From: Carex sylvatica
Taxonomy: Eukaryota > Streptophyta > Magnoliopsida > Poales > Cyperaceae
Direction of reading: 5' to 3'
Length of the DNA: 64,000 bases
Assembly (NCBI GenBank): GCA_964058845.1
Contig: CAXKVR010000147.1
Location: 124,001-188,000, forward strand
Shown: piece by piece, positions 12,200 to 24,029 of the stretch
Numbering within the stretch: the stretch's first letter is position 1
How the letters are laid out: every line of letters starts with the position of its first letter
The notes under the pieces: generated by a model
Told to the model about the DNA's origin: nothing
Database searches by the model: none
The model's input: the letters and a program-made list of their open reading frames with translations, nothing else
Translations under genes and position numbers: made by a program

Positions 12200-12422
12200 A
12201 TATATGAATGAAACTAGAGCTGAATCTTAGATATTGTATAAAAATTGTATAGAACTCATATACCAAGAAAATATAGTCTTGTTCTCTTTCACAAAAAATA
12301 ATTAAAATATTTCAAAAATAGTAAAAATTAGTATTCTACATGTATTTATCTATGACATCTCTCATAAATATGTCAAGCTGAACAAGGAATAAAGCAAAAG
12401 AGACGATATCTTCACTGAGAAG

Positions 12423-12611
12423 GTGAAAAATAACGACAAAACTTCAAACGGCCATAAAACAGCGCTCAAGTGTCTGATTTTAGCAAATTACCACTTTTCG
12501 AAAAGCTTGCAAGAAGATGCATGCGTTGGTGACAGCTTTGCTGATATTCAATATTCACAATTGCCAAAAAAAAAAAAGGGAATAGCCTCAAAAGTTAAAG
12601 TTTTCGATTAA
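12423..12611 (+). other. 62-codon open frame in the foldback centre
   Basis: It lies in the only unique part of the 11517-13613 element, where Pack-MULEs carry captured gene fragments. The predicted peptide is not low-complexity in its first 45 residues and has a basic PKKKK stretch near residue 50 that depends on a poly-A run. I do not recognise a family. It could be chance. Confidence 0.2.
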
Positions 12612-12806
12612 GTATTTTATTTTTATTTTTCGTTATAAATAGCTCAATAAATTGGTCATATAATGAACATGTAGAATACCAATTTTACTAATGACACAAA
12701 ATAACTTAATAATAAAACAAAATTACTAATATTTAATGAAAGAGAACAATAGTATATTTTTTTGGTACATGGGTTCTATACAATATTACAATATCTAAGG
12801 TTCAGC

Positions 12807-13283
12807 TAGAGTGAGAAAAATGGCACGGCAGAGCCGGCTCCGTCACGGAATGGCACAGTTATGGCACGAAACGGTACAGCACGTGTGACTATTCCATGCC
12901 ATGACTCACGTGTCCCGTGCCGTGACCATTCGCGTGCTGTGACCAGCTTTTGAAAATTTTAGCAAGGCACGTCACACGAAAGATCCTGTCACGGCACGAC
13001 ACGTAATCACACGAGTCACGTATAATTAGGACCGTTAGGTCTTAATCAATTGGTGAATCTTGAATAAACTAACTTAAATTATGAAAAAAATAGTTAAACG
13101 TGAGAAACGTAACCAGTTACGTTTGGACACAGCATGCGAGTTACGGTGTGACTCGCCTGCCGTGATCATTCGCGTGCTGTAACCACTCAATATTTTTGTC
13201 ACGGAACGACACGTATCACTATTCACTTGATAACGACACGGCACGAGACCAAAGTCATAGCACAGTACGTTTTTTTCACTCTA
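12807..13283. mobile_element. hAT-type MITE, 477 bp
   Basis: Its ends are TAGAGTGAGAAAAA and TTTTTTTCACTCTA. The flanks GGTTCAGC (12799-12806) and GTTTCAGC (13284-13291) match at 7 of 8, the hAT duplication length. The interior is unusually rich in GGCACGG/CCGTGCC words. A second copy is at 19775-20206. Confidence 0.8.
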
Positions 13284-13799
13284 GTTTCAGCTCTAGTTTC
13301 ACACATATATATTTTATTTGTCATATATTCTATTTATAAAATTAAAGAATATGAGTATTTAAAAAAAAAGAAAAAAATTATTAAAGCAGTGAAACTAAAT
13401 TATTGTTAGTATCTTATTTAAAACATTCATTTTAAACCATCCCACTATGGAGGTGGTTAGATAAGCATCTGTTAAAAAAAAAATAGCAAACTGCCCCACG
13501 GCGGTCACGTATCAAGAACAAACGGCCCCAACGTGAGGCAGATAAGTGATACTTAAAAAAAATTAAAACGGAGGGCATATTTGTTAAATTTTTTAGAGTA
13601 TTTTAAAAAAACGCCGATTGTGATTGATTGTTGTATTTTGAATATTATATATTGTGTTCTGCTTATGATTTTTTGAGTAATAATTGAAGGCCAAGTTATT
13701 CAACACCTAACTATTTAATATTGTGAGGGATCTCCATTGTTATGCTTAGGATTATAACCATAAAATTTTACAAGGTTTTTTGAAACAATCTTGTAGTAA

Positions 13800-14030
13800 A
13801 GAGCATAGTCATAAAATTCGTAAATTAAATCTGAATTAAATCTGAATAATTTATTTTTTTGGTTATTTCAAACTGAACGTCAAATTATTCAGTTGACCGA
13901 ACTTTGACTGAATTAAATCTGAATAATTCACAAATTTTACAAATTATTCACGGATTTTTCCCAGAAATTTTTGTTTGCTTTTTTTTTTTAGTCACTTGCA
14001 GACTAAGATCTCTGATCTGAATAATTCACT
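13800..14030. mobile_element. AT-rich element of the AGTGACAA/TTCGAATAATTCG family
   Basis: It opens GCATAGTCATAAAATTCG and closes TTTAGTCACTTGC, with repeated GAATAATTCA words. Related elements are at 24990-25316 and 26985-27260. It is absent from copy 1 of the duplicated block. The target duplication is not clear. Confidence 0.5.
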
Positions 14031-14281
14031 ATGGTAAGGAGTACAGTTTAGATTCTTATTGATTAGGAGGTGGTTAATTGGAAATTGTATTTTAACCATT
14101 ATAATTTATATCACACAATGACACAAGTTCCATTTCTTTTTCTCAATAAGATGTGTTCAATTTAAATATTGTTATGTGGATATAAGAAAATAAAATTTGA
14201 TTATTAATAAGAAAAACATAATGATCTCGTTTATGGGATAGATCTTGATCTGGAACAGGTGTACTAAACGAGACGTGGGTG

Positions 14282-14507
14282 ATTTTGTTAAATTTGTATC
14301 CTCTGCATTAACTCAAAAGAGAATATTTTGAGTTAATGGATTCTGACTATCCGATCTTCTTTAAAATTTGTGCGACTAGATCCGCTCTAATATTAAAGGC
14401 TCCTGGTCTACATCATAAGCAGGAATCGGATTGGTTCCGTTTAAAATCAGAAGGTTGAAATTCATTAACTCAAAAGATTCATTTTTGAGTTAATGCAGAA
14501 GATACGC
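14282..14507. mobile_element. MITE with a palindrome inside each terminal repeat
   Basis: Left and right ends are inverted (GTATCCTCTGCATTAACTC at about 14288 and its inverse with one base change at about 14490-14507). Each arm also contains its own TTAACTCAAAA...TTTTGAGTTAA hairpin. It is absent from copy 1 of the duplicated block. ATTTTGTTA/ATTTTGTCA flanks are a possible 9-bp duplication. Confidence 0.65.
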
Positions 14508-15505
14508 ATTTTGTCACAAGTGATACTAAAAAAAAATTATTATATATTATTTAGCATAAGAAATATTAAATTCCATTTACTCTCTATTAAATTCAACCCT
14601 TCAATACACGAACATATAATTTTATCTGATTTTTGAACCTGCAACTTTCAACACGAAAGACATTACCTTTTTATCACTAAACTAAAAGTTAATTCTGTAT
14701 TAAATAATGAACTTCTCTATAATTATATTTTGACACGGTAATTTGATTTGTGTAGAGCGTATAGCGCGAATTATACACAAATAAAAGAAAAAATCAAAAT
14801 GTATTTTTTTTTTGATAGTAGATATCAAGGTTGTATTAGTAAATTTAATTACAACAACAAACCATACACAGTTACAATAATTCGCACTACATTACAGCAC
14901 CAGTTATCCCTGTGACTAATTGTTAATCTATTATTAACAATGTCATCAGTTGGTGATAGTACAAATTAACTGCTAATTAATAATACATGACAACATGATA
15001 ATATTTTCAACAATTGTTCTCTAATATATAAACCATGTGCATTTGACATTTGTGGTTTCTAATCTCTGAATCAGATATGACTGTGCAATACAATCATACT
15101 AACACAAGATGAAATCATTGGGGGCCACAAATATTATAACACAAAAATTGAGTTTGAAGCTGAATTGTCTTATCATAATATAAACAAATTCAGTCTGAAA
15201 TAGAATTGACGGGACCCTTTTAATATTCGTTCAGATGCTGATCAGAAGGTTCGAATCCAAACTCAAATTTTGAGTTACTTGGAATCGGAATTCATATTTG
15301 TCTCCTACTCGTGTTCTTTTTTAGTTCTTTGTTGCTTTTGTTTTAAAATTTTGTTCGATTGGAGTCTGAATCCTCTAAAGTAACTCAAATTTTGAATTTA
15401 CATCTGAATCGTCCAACTAGAATCCGAATCAATCAAGTCTGAGGTGAAATGCACAAGACACTTTAATACTTGTATTGAAACAAATATGATAATCCGGATC
15501 TAAAC

Positions 15506-15560
15506 TCAAAATTTAGGGTTTAGGATTTAGAGTTTAGGGTTTAGGATTTAGGATATGAAT
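15506..15560. repeat. Degenerate telomere-type TTTAGGG repeats
   Basis: TTTAGGG, TTTAGGA and TTTAGAG heptamers follow one another for about 45 bp. They may be an interstitial telomere-like tract or a short repair fill-in. Confidence 0.7.
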
Positions 15561-16480
15561 TCGTGCGATAGAGCCACATGACTTGCAAAGCGCTATTAAA
15601 AAAAGGATATCTAGAAAATAAAATAAAAGGTTATTAGAAATATAATAAAGAAACGAGGCAAGGTACTAATTTCACATTGGCATGTGTCAAAACTCAAAAA
15701 TAAAATTTCTTTTCTGAGTATTTAGGAACGCCTAAAAAGATAAATTGGTTATATAATAAACTTATAGAATACTAATATTTATTATTTTTTAAATTTATTA
15801 TTATTTTTTATGATTTATAAAAGATGGTAAAAAATAGTCTAAAATATTGACAATTTTTTTTTATTTTTAAGTCATTTTTTCTCATTTTTTATAATAAATT
15901 TTTTTAAATAATAAAAATTGATATTGTACAAGTTTATTATATAACTAATTTATTAAACTATTTAGATCGAAGTTTAAAATTTATACAAAAATTTAAAAAT
16001 AATAACACAAAAGATCTTATGCTATTTATAGCATTTAAGCCTTACTCTTTAATAATTTAATAATTTAATAATTTTGAGATGCGAAAAAACGTACCATGTT
16101 TTTTATAATCTCTGAATCTGATAATATATTTATATACTAGGAGTAGGATGTTTACAAAAAATGAAATCATTGAGGGTCCCAAATTATTTCACCTAATGCA
16201 TATAATAATGCATATGCTGTTACATCATTGATTGTCTGTTTCTATGGCCTACGTGTCTGCTTTCATCTTTTGTTGCCTCTATTTTGGAAATGCTCTGCAG
16301 TAGAGCCACATGATTTGACAGCGTAAAACAAAAGATACCTAGAAACTAAAAGAAAAATGTTATTTTGAAAAATAAAAATGAGGCAAAGGACGATGGAGAA
16401 AAGTTCCAGAAAATTTTTATTTTTAGAAATACATTACAAAAAATTTATGCGAACCAGAAAAACAAAATCCGATGTATTAG
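15561..16480. other. AT-rich non-coding
   Basis: No gene is visible. A partial inverted repeat with TATAATAAACTT words spans about 15740-15960. The ATGAAATCATTGAGGGTCCC motif at about 16163 also occurs near 10241, 15110 and 28060, so an old dispersed repeat is present. Confidence 0.4.
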
Positions 16481-16484
16481 AAGT

Positions 16485-17155
16485 AGGGGTGACAAAAAAT
16501 TCGTAGTTTATGATTCAATTTGAGTTTAGTTCGATTTGAAATTAGTTCGTTTTGAAACAAATTAAACCCAGTTCAGTTCGAATCTTATTCAAATCAAACT
16601 GGATATAATTCGTTCAAAATTGATTCGTGAACTATTCAAGTTCAAATCTCAAATAATAAAACTAATGAATTCAATAATTAATTTTAATAATGTAGAAATC
16701 CAACTTATATCACAGTTCAAAATTGTTAATATATTGATAACTTATAATAGAAAAATATTTCAGCAGCGTAATAAATTAACAATGGAAAACATTCATTTGA
16801 CTAGGTCCATGCTGTGATTTTAATCAATCCAGCAGTGTAAAAGATAAGAAAATCTTGAACTAACCCATAATCCATTAATGTGAATTCGTGAAAGGTAAAA
16901 GAAAATAATGTGAATTTTGTTTCGCGAGAAGAAAACTAATGCATAAACTATCGTTATAACTAGAGTTGCAAAAAAAAATTATAATTTGTAATTCGATTGA
17001 CTTTGATTTGAAAAATGTGTAGTTCGCAATTAATTTGATTCAAAATTAGTTCAATTCGAAACAAATTAAATCCAGTTCGATTCGAATCTTATTCAAAGTC
17101 AAACCCAAACTAGAGTAAATTCGGTTCGATTTGATTAATTGCCACCCCTAACTAG
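16485..17155. repeat. Two degraded hAT-type MITEs (TAGGGGTGRCAA family)
   Basis: One begins at about 16485 with TAGGGGTGACAAAAAATTCG. The other spans about 16965-17150, from AGTTGCAAAAA to AATTGCCACCCC, with TAACTAG on both sides. Both share TTCGATTYGAATCTTATTCAA words. The 65-codon open frame between them has no supported function. Confidence 0.5.
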
Positions 17156-17539
17156 GAGGAATAAAATATTAATCGGAACTCCTTGCTTTACTTCTTAATG
17201 AGAAGGAATACAAAACCACATGACATGATGACAACCACAAATACAAACCAGCGATTTGTGACAATGAGCGTGGGCCCATTTCTAAAGAAAAGAGAGAACA
17301 CTTAAGTTGGGACTAAGGATTGGTCCCACACTTAAATAAATGAACTCTTACTTAAAAAAAAAAAATAGTTAGTACGGTCAGACCAAATGTGGTATAAGTT
17401 AAAACTTAAAAGGACCGCAGTTTCAAAATATGATTCTAGTAAAAATAGGGTTTTAAGTAGAAATAGGTTTTATTTTAGAGAGTAAAAATAAAAATTTGGG
17501 GTCATCTAGCAAAATATCTGGCTCTTTTAAAGCTGAGAG

Positions 17540-17853
17540 TAGAGATGTTCAAATAGTTTGGTTTATTTAATTTTTAATTAATTGGAAAATTTTAATTTAG
17601 TTTGATTTTTTGGTTTAATAAGTTCGATTATATTTTAGATGTTATTTAGTTGTTGTTGTTTGTTTCAGTTTAAACAATTTTAAAATCGACTGAATCAAAC
17701 AAACTGAAATTTACTTTGGTTTGTTTGATTATGTTGAAATTTGGTTGAAAAGTTTAGTTCGGTTGATTTGGTTTAATTTTTCAAAACCGAATAAAATTTT
17801 AGTTTATAAAAATTAGTTTGATTTTAACTAAACCGACCGTTTGAACACTCCTA
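17540..17853. mobile_element. hAT-type MITE, 314 bp
   Basis: It opens TAGAGATGTTCAAA and closes TTTGAACACTCCTA. The flanks GCTGAGAG (17532-17539) and GCCGAGAG (17854-17861) match at 7 of 8. The interior is A/T rich with repeated TTTGGTTTAA-like words. Confidence 0.8.
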
Positions 17854-18104
17854 GCCGAGAGAATGAAGGATAACAACCGTATGATCTCTTTTGGAAAGGA
17901 CGACAGGAGCGATATAGGACCGTCCGATCCGTTTCTTTCGGTGTAGCACTTTTATTCATTTTTTTATGAACTTTTGTTACGGGGACCCTGCATTTAACTG
18001 TGCAGCATATTCCAACCACAATAGAAATTAAATAAAAAAGCTGCTAACGCCAACTGGTTTCAATGGAGCTGCCACAAACAATCCTATGCAGTTTGGGTTG
18101 GAAA

Positions 18105-18262
18105 GCGTATCCTCTGAGATCTCATATTTTGCGTGTCAGGTGCCTACTCGGTATAGCGTAGGGGGACAGTATTATTTGAGCATTGAGATTCGTGCAGAAC
18201 GTATTTGAACAGTTGATATTTTCCAAAATGTCACGCAAAATATGAGATATCTCAGAGACTCT
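18105..18262. mobile_element. Short MITE, GAGATATCTCATATTTTGCGTG family
   Basis: Inverted ends are TCTCATATTTTGCGTG and CACGCAAAATATGAGA. A second copy lies at 26463-26630 with the same ends. They share GAATCTC, AATAATACTGCCCCCT or its variant, and GCACC words between the ends. Confidence 0.65.
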
Positions 18263-18616
18263 GAAGACTAGATCCGAATTCAGTGTTACCGACGGGTACC
18301 ATAATTTTTTTAAACACGGCTCGTGGCCATCTGATTAAGATTAGATGGCTGAGACGTATTTAAAAAATAAAAAATAAAATAAATTTGGTGCATTTTTCGA
18401 AACAATTATAACTTATAAGAGCAAATTTGAATTTTCATCTAAGAAAGGCAACATCAAATAGTTTGGGCTGGATATGAGAGAGTCAGATTAACAAGGGGCA
18501 GCATCAAAGTTCGTGCCAAACTGTAAAGAACGATTCAATATTCAAATTCAAACTTTGGCAATGTACTATTTCAAGGGAGATTTATATAGAATGGTACTCT
18601 TAGTATTGTTTTTTAG

Positions 18617-18782
18617 CAGTGCTGTAAAAAACGTCCGTTTAGGCTGATTAATCGGTCAATTAGTCATTGACGGTATCATGAATTTTTCCTACTAATCGAA
18701 TGATTATTTCCTAATTATTCTGATTAATCGTTTGAGGGTACTTTGTTCGTCCGATGACCAAATACCGTTATTTACAACACTG
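18617..18782. mobile_element. hAT-type MITE, 166 bp
   Basis: The ends are CAGTGCTGTAAA and TTTACAACACTG. The flanks TTTTTTAG and GTTTCTAG match at 6 of 8. It is homologous to 46330-46522, with shared GTCCGTTTAGGC, GACGGT and CCGTTATTTACA words. Confidence 0.75.
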
Positions 18783-19129
18783 GTTTCTAGTAAACACACT
18801 TCCTTGTCTGATACTTAGCAACACATTTTAATTTGAGTGTATTTGAGAAATAAGGATAGTTTACATTGGGCTGTGTAAACATATGTTTAGGCCTGCTGAG
18901 ATAAACAATTTGTATGTCAGATTTGTTGGTTGACTACTCATGATTTAAACTGAAATTTGGGCCAAGCAAGCAAAAATGGACCTCATTTTTCCATTGGATG
19001 TGAAAAGGCTATTTTGACTTTCTAGCCTGCCACAATACTTTTAACATTATATTATTGGCATCAGTTTTCTACAGTGTGACAGACATATAGGTCCCGCGTC
19101 TCAGCAAAATATCTTTTTTTCTCTTACCC

Positions 19130-19490
19130 ATTCACACTCGCCCTCTCGAACTCTCTAACTCTCTCCAACCATCTTCCGTCTTCGTTTCTTATATTTGTGG
19201 CCAGTATATTCTAAACCCAAAAGTTCCAATCGCACTTCACTTATAAACCCAAAACCGAAAGATGTGATTCTTAAGCGAAAGTAGTTTGTTTGATATATAG
19301 AGGTGAGGTTTTAATTTGGAGTTCTCTACCCTTCTACCTATTCTTATTCTTGCGGTTTCTAAGTACGATCTTTTTATGTATACTTTAATTAGCTTCTAAT
19401 CGCTAAAGAAAATGAAATCTCACTTATTTCTTTTCATTTTAGTTCTCTCTTTCGGTGGCTGGGATTTGGGATTAACCAATTTCAGGTAAC
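19130..19490 (+). promoter_or_regulatory. Possible untranslated leader exons of the F-box gene
   Basis: A CT-rich stretch begins at about 19130 after AT-rich DNA. It is followed by splice-donor-like GAG|GTGAGG at about 19300 and CAG|GTAACT at about 19486. The F-box start codon lies two bases after an acceptor (CTTTTTAG, 22283-22290), so at least one upstream non-coding exon is expected. Assigning these donors to it is inference. Confidence 0.3.
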
Positions 19491-19774
19491 TATCTGTCTT
19501 TTCGCATTTCACAATCATCAGTGCCTAATTTAATTTGTTGATTCATTTGACCGTCAATCTTGTTAATTGTTAGTTCCATTCAAGTTTTACTTGTTGTACT
19601 GTATTGTATGTGCTTTCTTCAAATTTTGGGTTTGCTTCCACTATCTCTTAAATCTGTAGCTTGACCACAAATGTGTTGATGCTTAATGTGAGTTAATAAG
19701 GGGCTAATAACAGTTTGACTAGATTGGTAAGTTTGGTATTTTTGTTTCGAGTTTTGTTCAAAATTATATAAAAC

Positions 19775-20206
19775 TAGAGTAGGAAAAATGGCACGGTGGA
19801 GCTGGCTCCATCACGAAACAGCATGGTTACGGCACGGAACGGCATGGCACGTGTTACTATTCTGTGCCGTGACCACTCCTTGACATTTTGGTCACGGCAC
19901 AGCACGGCACGTAATCACACGAGTCACGTGTAATTAGGACCGTTATGTCTTAATCAAATGATGAATCTTGAATAAACTAACTTAAATTATGAAAAAATAG
20001 TTAAACGTGAGAAACGTGACCAGTTATGTTTAGACACGGCACGCAAATAATCACGGCATGACTCGCGTGCCGTGACCAGTACCCCTTGACATTTTGATCA
20101 CAGCACGGCACAAGTCACTGTTCACTTGGTTACAACATGGCACGGTACGAGACCAAAGTTACACCGTGTTAGTCACAGCACGGCACAACACGTTTTTTCC
20201 ACTCTA
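19775..20206. mobile_element. hAT-type MITE, 432 bp, second GGCACGG copy
   Basis: The ends are TAGAGTAGGAAAAATGGCAC and its partner TTTTTTCCACTCTA. The flanks TATAAAAC and TGTAAAGC match at 6 of 8. It is homologous to 12807-13283, including the GAGTCACGTRTAATTAGGAC stretch. It would lie in the leader intron of the F-box gene if that model is right. Confidence 0.75.
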
Positions 20207-20412
20207 TGTAAAGCTGTGCATGCAATAAATTACTAAATTTTTTAATTTTTATAAAAGTACAAGTGTACAACTCTTAATTTCTTTTCTTTTTTTCTTTTTT
20301 TTAAAAAAGGCAGGAACTGCCCGTTTCATATATTGAAACTAGGTAACTTACAAGGAGTATTCATTTGGTATAAGGGGTTTATACCTGAGTAGATGCTAGT
20401 AGCAGACAGTAT

Positions 20413-21585
20413 CACTAGTAGAAAAACTGGAATTAGAATCGGTTATTTACGAATATTAGGATCGGAATTTAACTGATTCTAATTCAGGCGATACTAATAC
20501 GAAACTAATCTGGATCGGTTAAATAGCCGATTCTCAAAGTTTCAATGAGAATCAAATAACCGATCCTAATTGTTGGTCATTGGGATCGGTTATTTTTAAC
20601 AACCGATCCTAATGGTACTATTTGAAATAACTTATCCTAATTTTTTTTTTCTTTTTTTTGCTTTTGCAAAACCAACATTTTGTGAATTCAGATAATGCAT
20701 TATTGAATTTATATATTGATAGTCTATTTAAATCCAAAAAATTTAATATTACATACCAGTATCCTAAAATATTATTTTTTGCACAATAAGAAGCAATCAT
20801 CAAATATCATACACATCCTAAATTATTACCAAAATATTATTTTCATGCAAAATTTACACCACATTATATAATTAAACTCCTAAATTTATTACAAATTATC
20901 ACATCCTAAATTATTTTACATTTTTGAACCAATACTTCCTTTAAGAAAAATTTACCCCACACAAGGCGAATGTCATCGATGCATGAGATATTAGCGGGAA
21001 AGTCCTGCATTTTATACTATTGTAAGTTACAATTAGTTGAGGTTAATTATGAAACAAGACTAATTCAGACAAGCACAGACAATCAGCCAAATCTCCAACA
21101 AGGATTAAACCTAAAACTGAGAGAAACTAAGAATATACTTAAAAATAAAATAAAATACTTACGGTGTATGCTCCGAGCTGATCTATAATTTTCCATAATC
21201 TTTCATACTTACTGAACCATCTACCATTTGCTGCAATTGCAAGAACAAAAATGCATGTAAAAACTTTAAACAAAAACAAGAAAAGAAATATAGAAAAGAA
21301 AAGGCGTCATCAAACTGTTAGTGATCCTGCGTTTGATTCAGCTCACGAAGTCGGTGTTGAGAGGGTCTGAGGTGGTGGAGAGTGTTGACCCTCTGGAGAG
21401 GGAGAGCCGGAGGCGTAAGAGAGAGAGCGGCTTTGAGAAAGAGAGACAGAGATAGAGAGAGAGACACGGAGGTCTGAGGCTTTGAGAGGGAGAGACAGAG
21501 ACACAGAGAGAGACGTGAAATAAAAAATTTGACTAAGTTGAAATTTGGTAATAACTGATCCAGAATTTCAGTTTCTCCACTAGTG
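20413..21585. mobile_element. Non-autonomous CACTA element, 1.17 kb
   Basis: The left end CACTAGTAGAAAAACTGGAA and the inverted right end CACTAGTGGAGAAACTGAAA match closely. The flanks are TAT and TAC (2 of 3). Its subterminal part (AGGCGATACTAATACG, ATCTGGATCGGTTAAATA) is homologous to the right end of the element ending at 40874, so both belong to one family. The interior has poly-A/T-rich DNA and a GAGAGAGACAGAG low-complexity stretch, and no transposase. Confidence 0.8.
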
Positions 21586-22068
21586 TACGTATCAGTTGTG
21601 TTGCATAAATTAAGAATGGAATTATCAAAGTAATTAATCTTAGGCTAGATTACTATGTATTGTATACGCAGTTACGTAATCTTTTGGTATATGGATGATA
21701 TAATTTACCAATTGATTTTTAAGGTCAAGCATACATGGTTTTCAAAATAATTATGTGGCTTATATGTTCCTAAATTTGGTACTTTCCCTATTCTCTCTCG
21801 TTGCCTTGCTCTTAAGTTGTGAGTGATGCATGCTTGTATATGCTGCATTGTTTGTCATTATTCTTTGGTTTTAAATTCTGAACTGTTCGTCATTATTTTT
21901 GTTTCTTTGAAACTTGTAATGTTCTGCCTGTCTATGTTGCTAATACGTGTCTGACCATTTGTATACTATGGTTTCTATGTTATAAATACAATTGTTGTGG
22001 CAACTTTGATATTCATTTGAATCTGTTGTTAAGCATTGTATACATTTGTATATGAAGACCTTTATTAA

Positions 22069-22197
22069 TTTCTTGCAAATCCTCAAACTGGACCTAAATC
22101 CTGGATTGAGAAGTTTAATTTATTTCTCACCTACTTTCCACTTCTGTGAGGTCCATGGTGTATTTCTTGCAAATCCTCAAACTGGACCTAAATCCTG
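22069..22197. repeat. Direct repeat of about 35 bp upstream of the F-box ORF
   Basis: The phrase TTTCTTGCAAATCCTCAAAC, with the 15 bases that follow, occurs at about 22069-22103 and again at about 22163-22197. It ends 95 bp before the start codon, in the presumed leader intron. Confidence 0.85.
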
Positions 22198-22292
22198 TAT
22201 TTGTCTATTTTGTTTTGTTCCAGTAAATAACTTCTTGTAAAATCTTGGCTAATTTGAAGTTGTTATTGTGCCTTTGTTTTTTCTTTTTAGCA

Positions 22293-24024
22293 ATGGAGAC
22301 AGCTAATATCTCAAGCAGAGGAAGCTGTGACTTCATAAGCAAATTGCCTGATCCGATACTTCACCACATCTTGGGGCTACTCAACCCTAAAAAGGCGGTG
22401 CAGACATGCGTGCTGTCAAAGAGGTGGGAGCACCTATGGACCTTTTTACCCTCCCTCAACTTCAATTTTCACGATTTTAGACATTATGATGACGACGATA
22501 ATTTTTTCGATGATATTGCTGTTGGGAGGTTTGCGAAATTTGTGAACACTTTGCTGCTGAGGCGCGAGCCCTTTGATTTGGATGTATTTTGCTTGTCCTG
22601 TGTAGGCATGAGCCTCTTTAACACTTTATCCTGTGAAGGCATGATCCGTTATGCCATTGAACATAACACTCGAGTTCTCCATCTTTCCTTTCCTGACTCT
22701 GTGCCACCGTGCATCTACACCTGCACATCATTAGAGGAATTGTACCTCAATGATAATCATGCATCTAACAGGTACATCAGATATGTTAAAATGTATTCAT
22801 CAGTCCCGATAGTAAATCTTCCTAATCTTAGAAAACTAACCTTTTATCGGTGGGCTCTAAATTCTAATAATGTGAAGAACCTTCTTTCTGGATGCACAAT
22901 ACTGGAATTTCTTCGACTAGATAGTTGCTTTCTTGTTGATTGTGTAATTGCTCATAAATCTCTAAAGCATCTAGCTATTGTAAATTGTCTTTTTGATAAA
23001 ACCCAACTAGTCATTAGTGCTCCCAATCTTCTTTCCTTTGTGTTTGATGAGAACTTCCAGCCACCAAGTAATACAACTCTAAACATGCCATCTCTAGCAT
23101 CCTCATGTTTAACGACTCGTGATAATTTAATGATGAAATACTTGGAGCGGATGACTACAAATATTGAACTTCTGGAGTTACATTTCAAAAGACATTTGCT
23201 TGAGGTATGGACCTTTTTTTTTTTTTTTTCCATTTTTCAAATAGTACAAATTTGAATTTCTTTAGATCTTTGCCTGATATAGAGAGTAGAGGGGTTATGT
23301 TATTTCAATGGGTCTTGAATTATTGTAATCTAATTGAATGCATAAATAAATAATTTTAAAAATATGGTCAAGTTAGTATTTACGAAAAATTTCTGTTGTT
23401 ATATTCTGAAATCTGGACCTAACTTGAAGGTACCAAATTCATTGCTTGACTTGGTTCCAACTTCCGACTTCTAATCTTGTGCTTATATGTTTTCAAATTT
23501 AGGAATCAACTGTTGTGCCGCTCAAATTGCCAATATTTTCGAATCTCAAGAACTTGACCGTTGTTTTGGTTACGTTCTCTTGTTTCCCAATGGTAAATTG
23601 TGTCCTAAAGAATTCGCCAAATTTGGAGAAGCTTACATTGCTACAAGAAGGATGTGTAATGTTTTTTCCCATTAGTTCCAAGTTTTTAATCTTAGTCTTT
23701 TCACTTGCACAGTTTATTAAAGATCTCATTTGTTATTGATTGCAGATGTCTCAAGGTGAAGAGAGAGCTAGTACAAATGTGTATACTAACGTCTCGTCAA
23801 CAATTGCAATATTTCCAAACAAAAAGCTTAAGATTGTTGAGGTCAAGTACTGGAAATATAATCAGATGATACGACAATTGGAAGACGCTTTGAAGGATGT
23901 GTACAAAGGAATTGAAAATTCTGAAGATTTTATTGGTCCAAGTTCAGGCAATATTAGAGTTGAACTTTCTTTCCAATGTGATTTCCTGAACTTTCAAAAA
24001 GAAAGAAAAAAAGAGAGTTGTTAA
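22293..24024 (+). CDS. F-box/LRR protein (FBD-type), three exons
   Basis: Such proteins are substrate receptors of SCF E3 ubiquitin ligases; the target cannot be inferred. Exons are 22293-23204, 23503-23655 and 23746-24024, all joined in phase 0 with GT-AG introns, giving about 447 residues. The F-box is at residues 14-55 (LPDPILHHIL, then VLSKRWEHLW). Plant-type leucine-rich repeats follow (LPNLRKLTFYRW, LEFLRLDSC). Exon 2 ends with CVLKNSPNLEKLTL, which matches the FBD-domain pattern. The last 90 residues are weakly conserved and end in a short basic tail. I chose ATG 22293 because a pyrimidine tract and AG end at 22290. The in-frame ATG at 22245 lies inside that tract's intron. The frame is intact, so the gene looks functional. 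The family evolves quickly and orthology cannot be judged by eye. Confidence 0.85.
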
Positions 24025-24029
24025 TTTGG

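Larger units (their letters stand above)
11517..13613. mobile_element. Mutator-like foldback element, 2.1 kb, TSD CCGATTGTGA
   Basis: CCGATTGTGA occurs at 11507-11516 and again at 13614-13623. It interrupts a sequence that is continuous in the duplicated block at 9150-9170. The two halves are inverted copies. The left part 11517-11820 pairs with about 13290-13613 (for example AGCAAATATGCCC against its complement near 13575), and about 12225-12400 pairs with about 12660-12806. Two younger elements sit in the arms (11822-12199 and 12807-13283). About 250 bp of unique DNA lies in the centre. The duplication length of 9-10 bp points to the Mutator superfamily. Confidence 0.75.
13614..15130. repeat. 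Duplicated block, copy 2 (with insertions)
   Basis: It is collinear with 9140-10270. It differs by an insertion at 13800-14030 (AGTCATAA...TTAGTCACTT type) and a MITE at about 14282-14507. The matching upstream part (TTGAGACTTTATGGGCAA and AAGGACAGTTCTACCAAATT) lies at 11435-11506, on the other side of the foldback. Confidence 0.7.

Noticed and set aside
22245..22292. Upstream in-frame ATG extending the F-box protein by 16 residues
   Set aside because: The extension translates a pyrimidine tract ending in AG, so it is most likely intron; the family normally begins shortly before the F-box.
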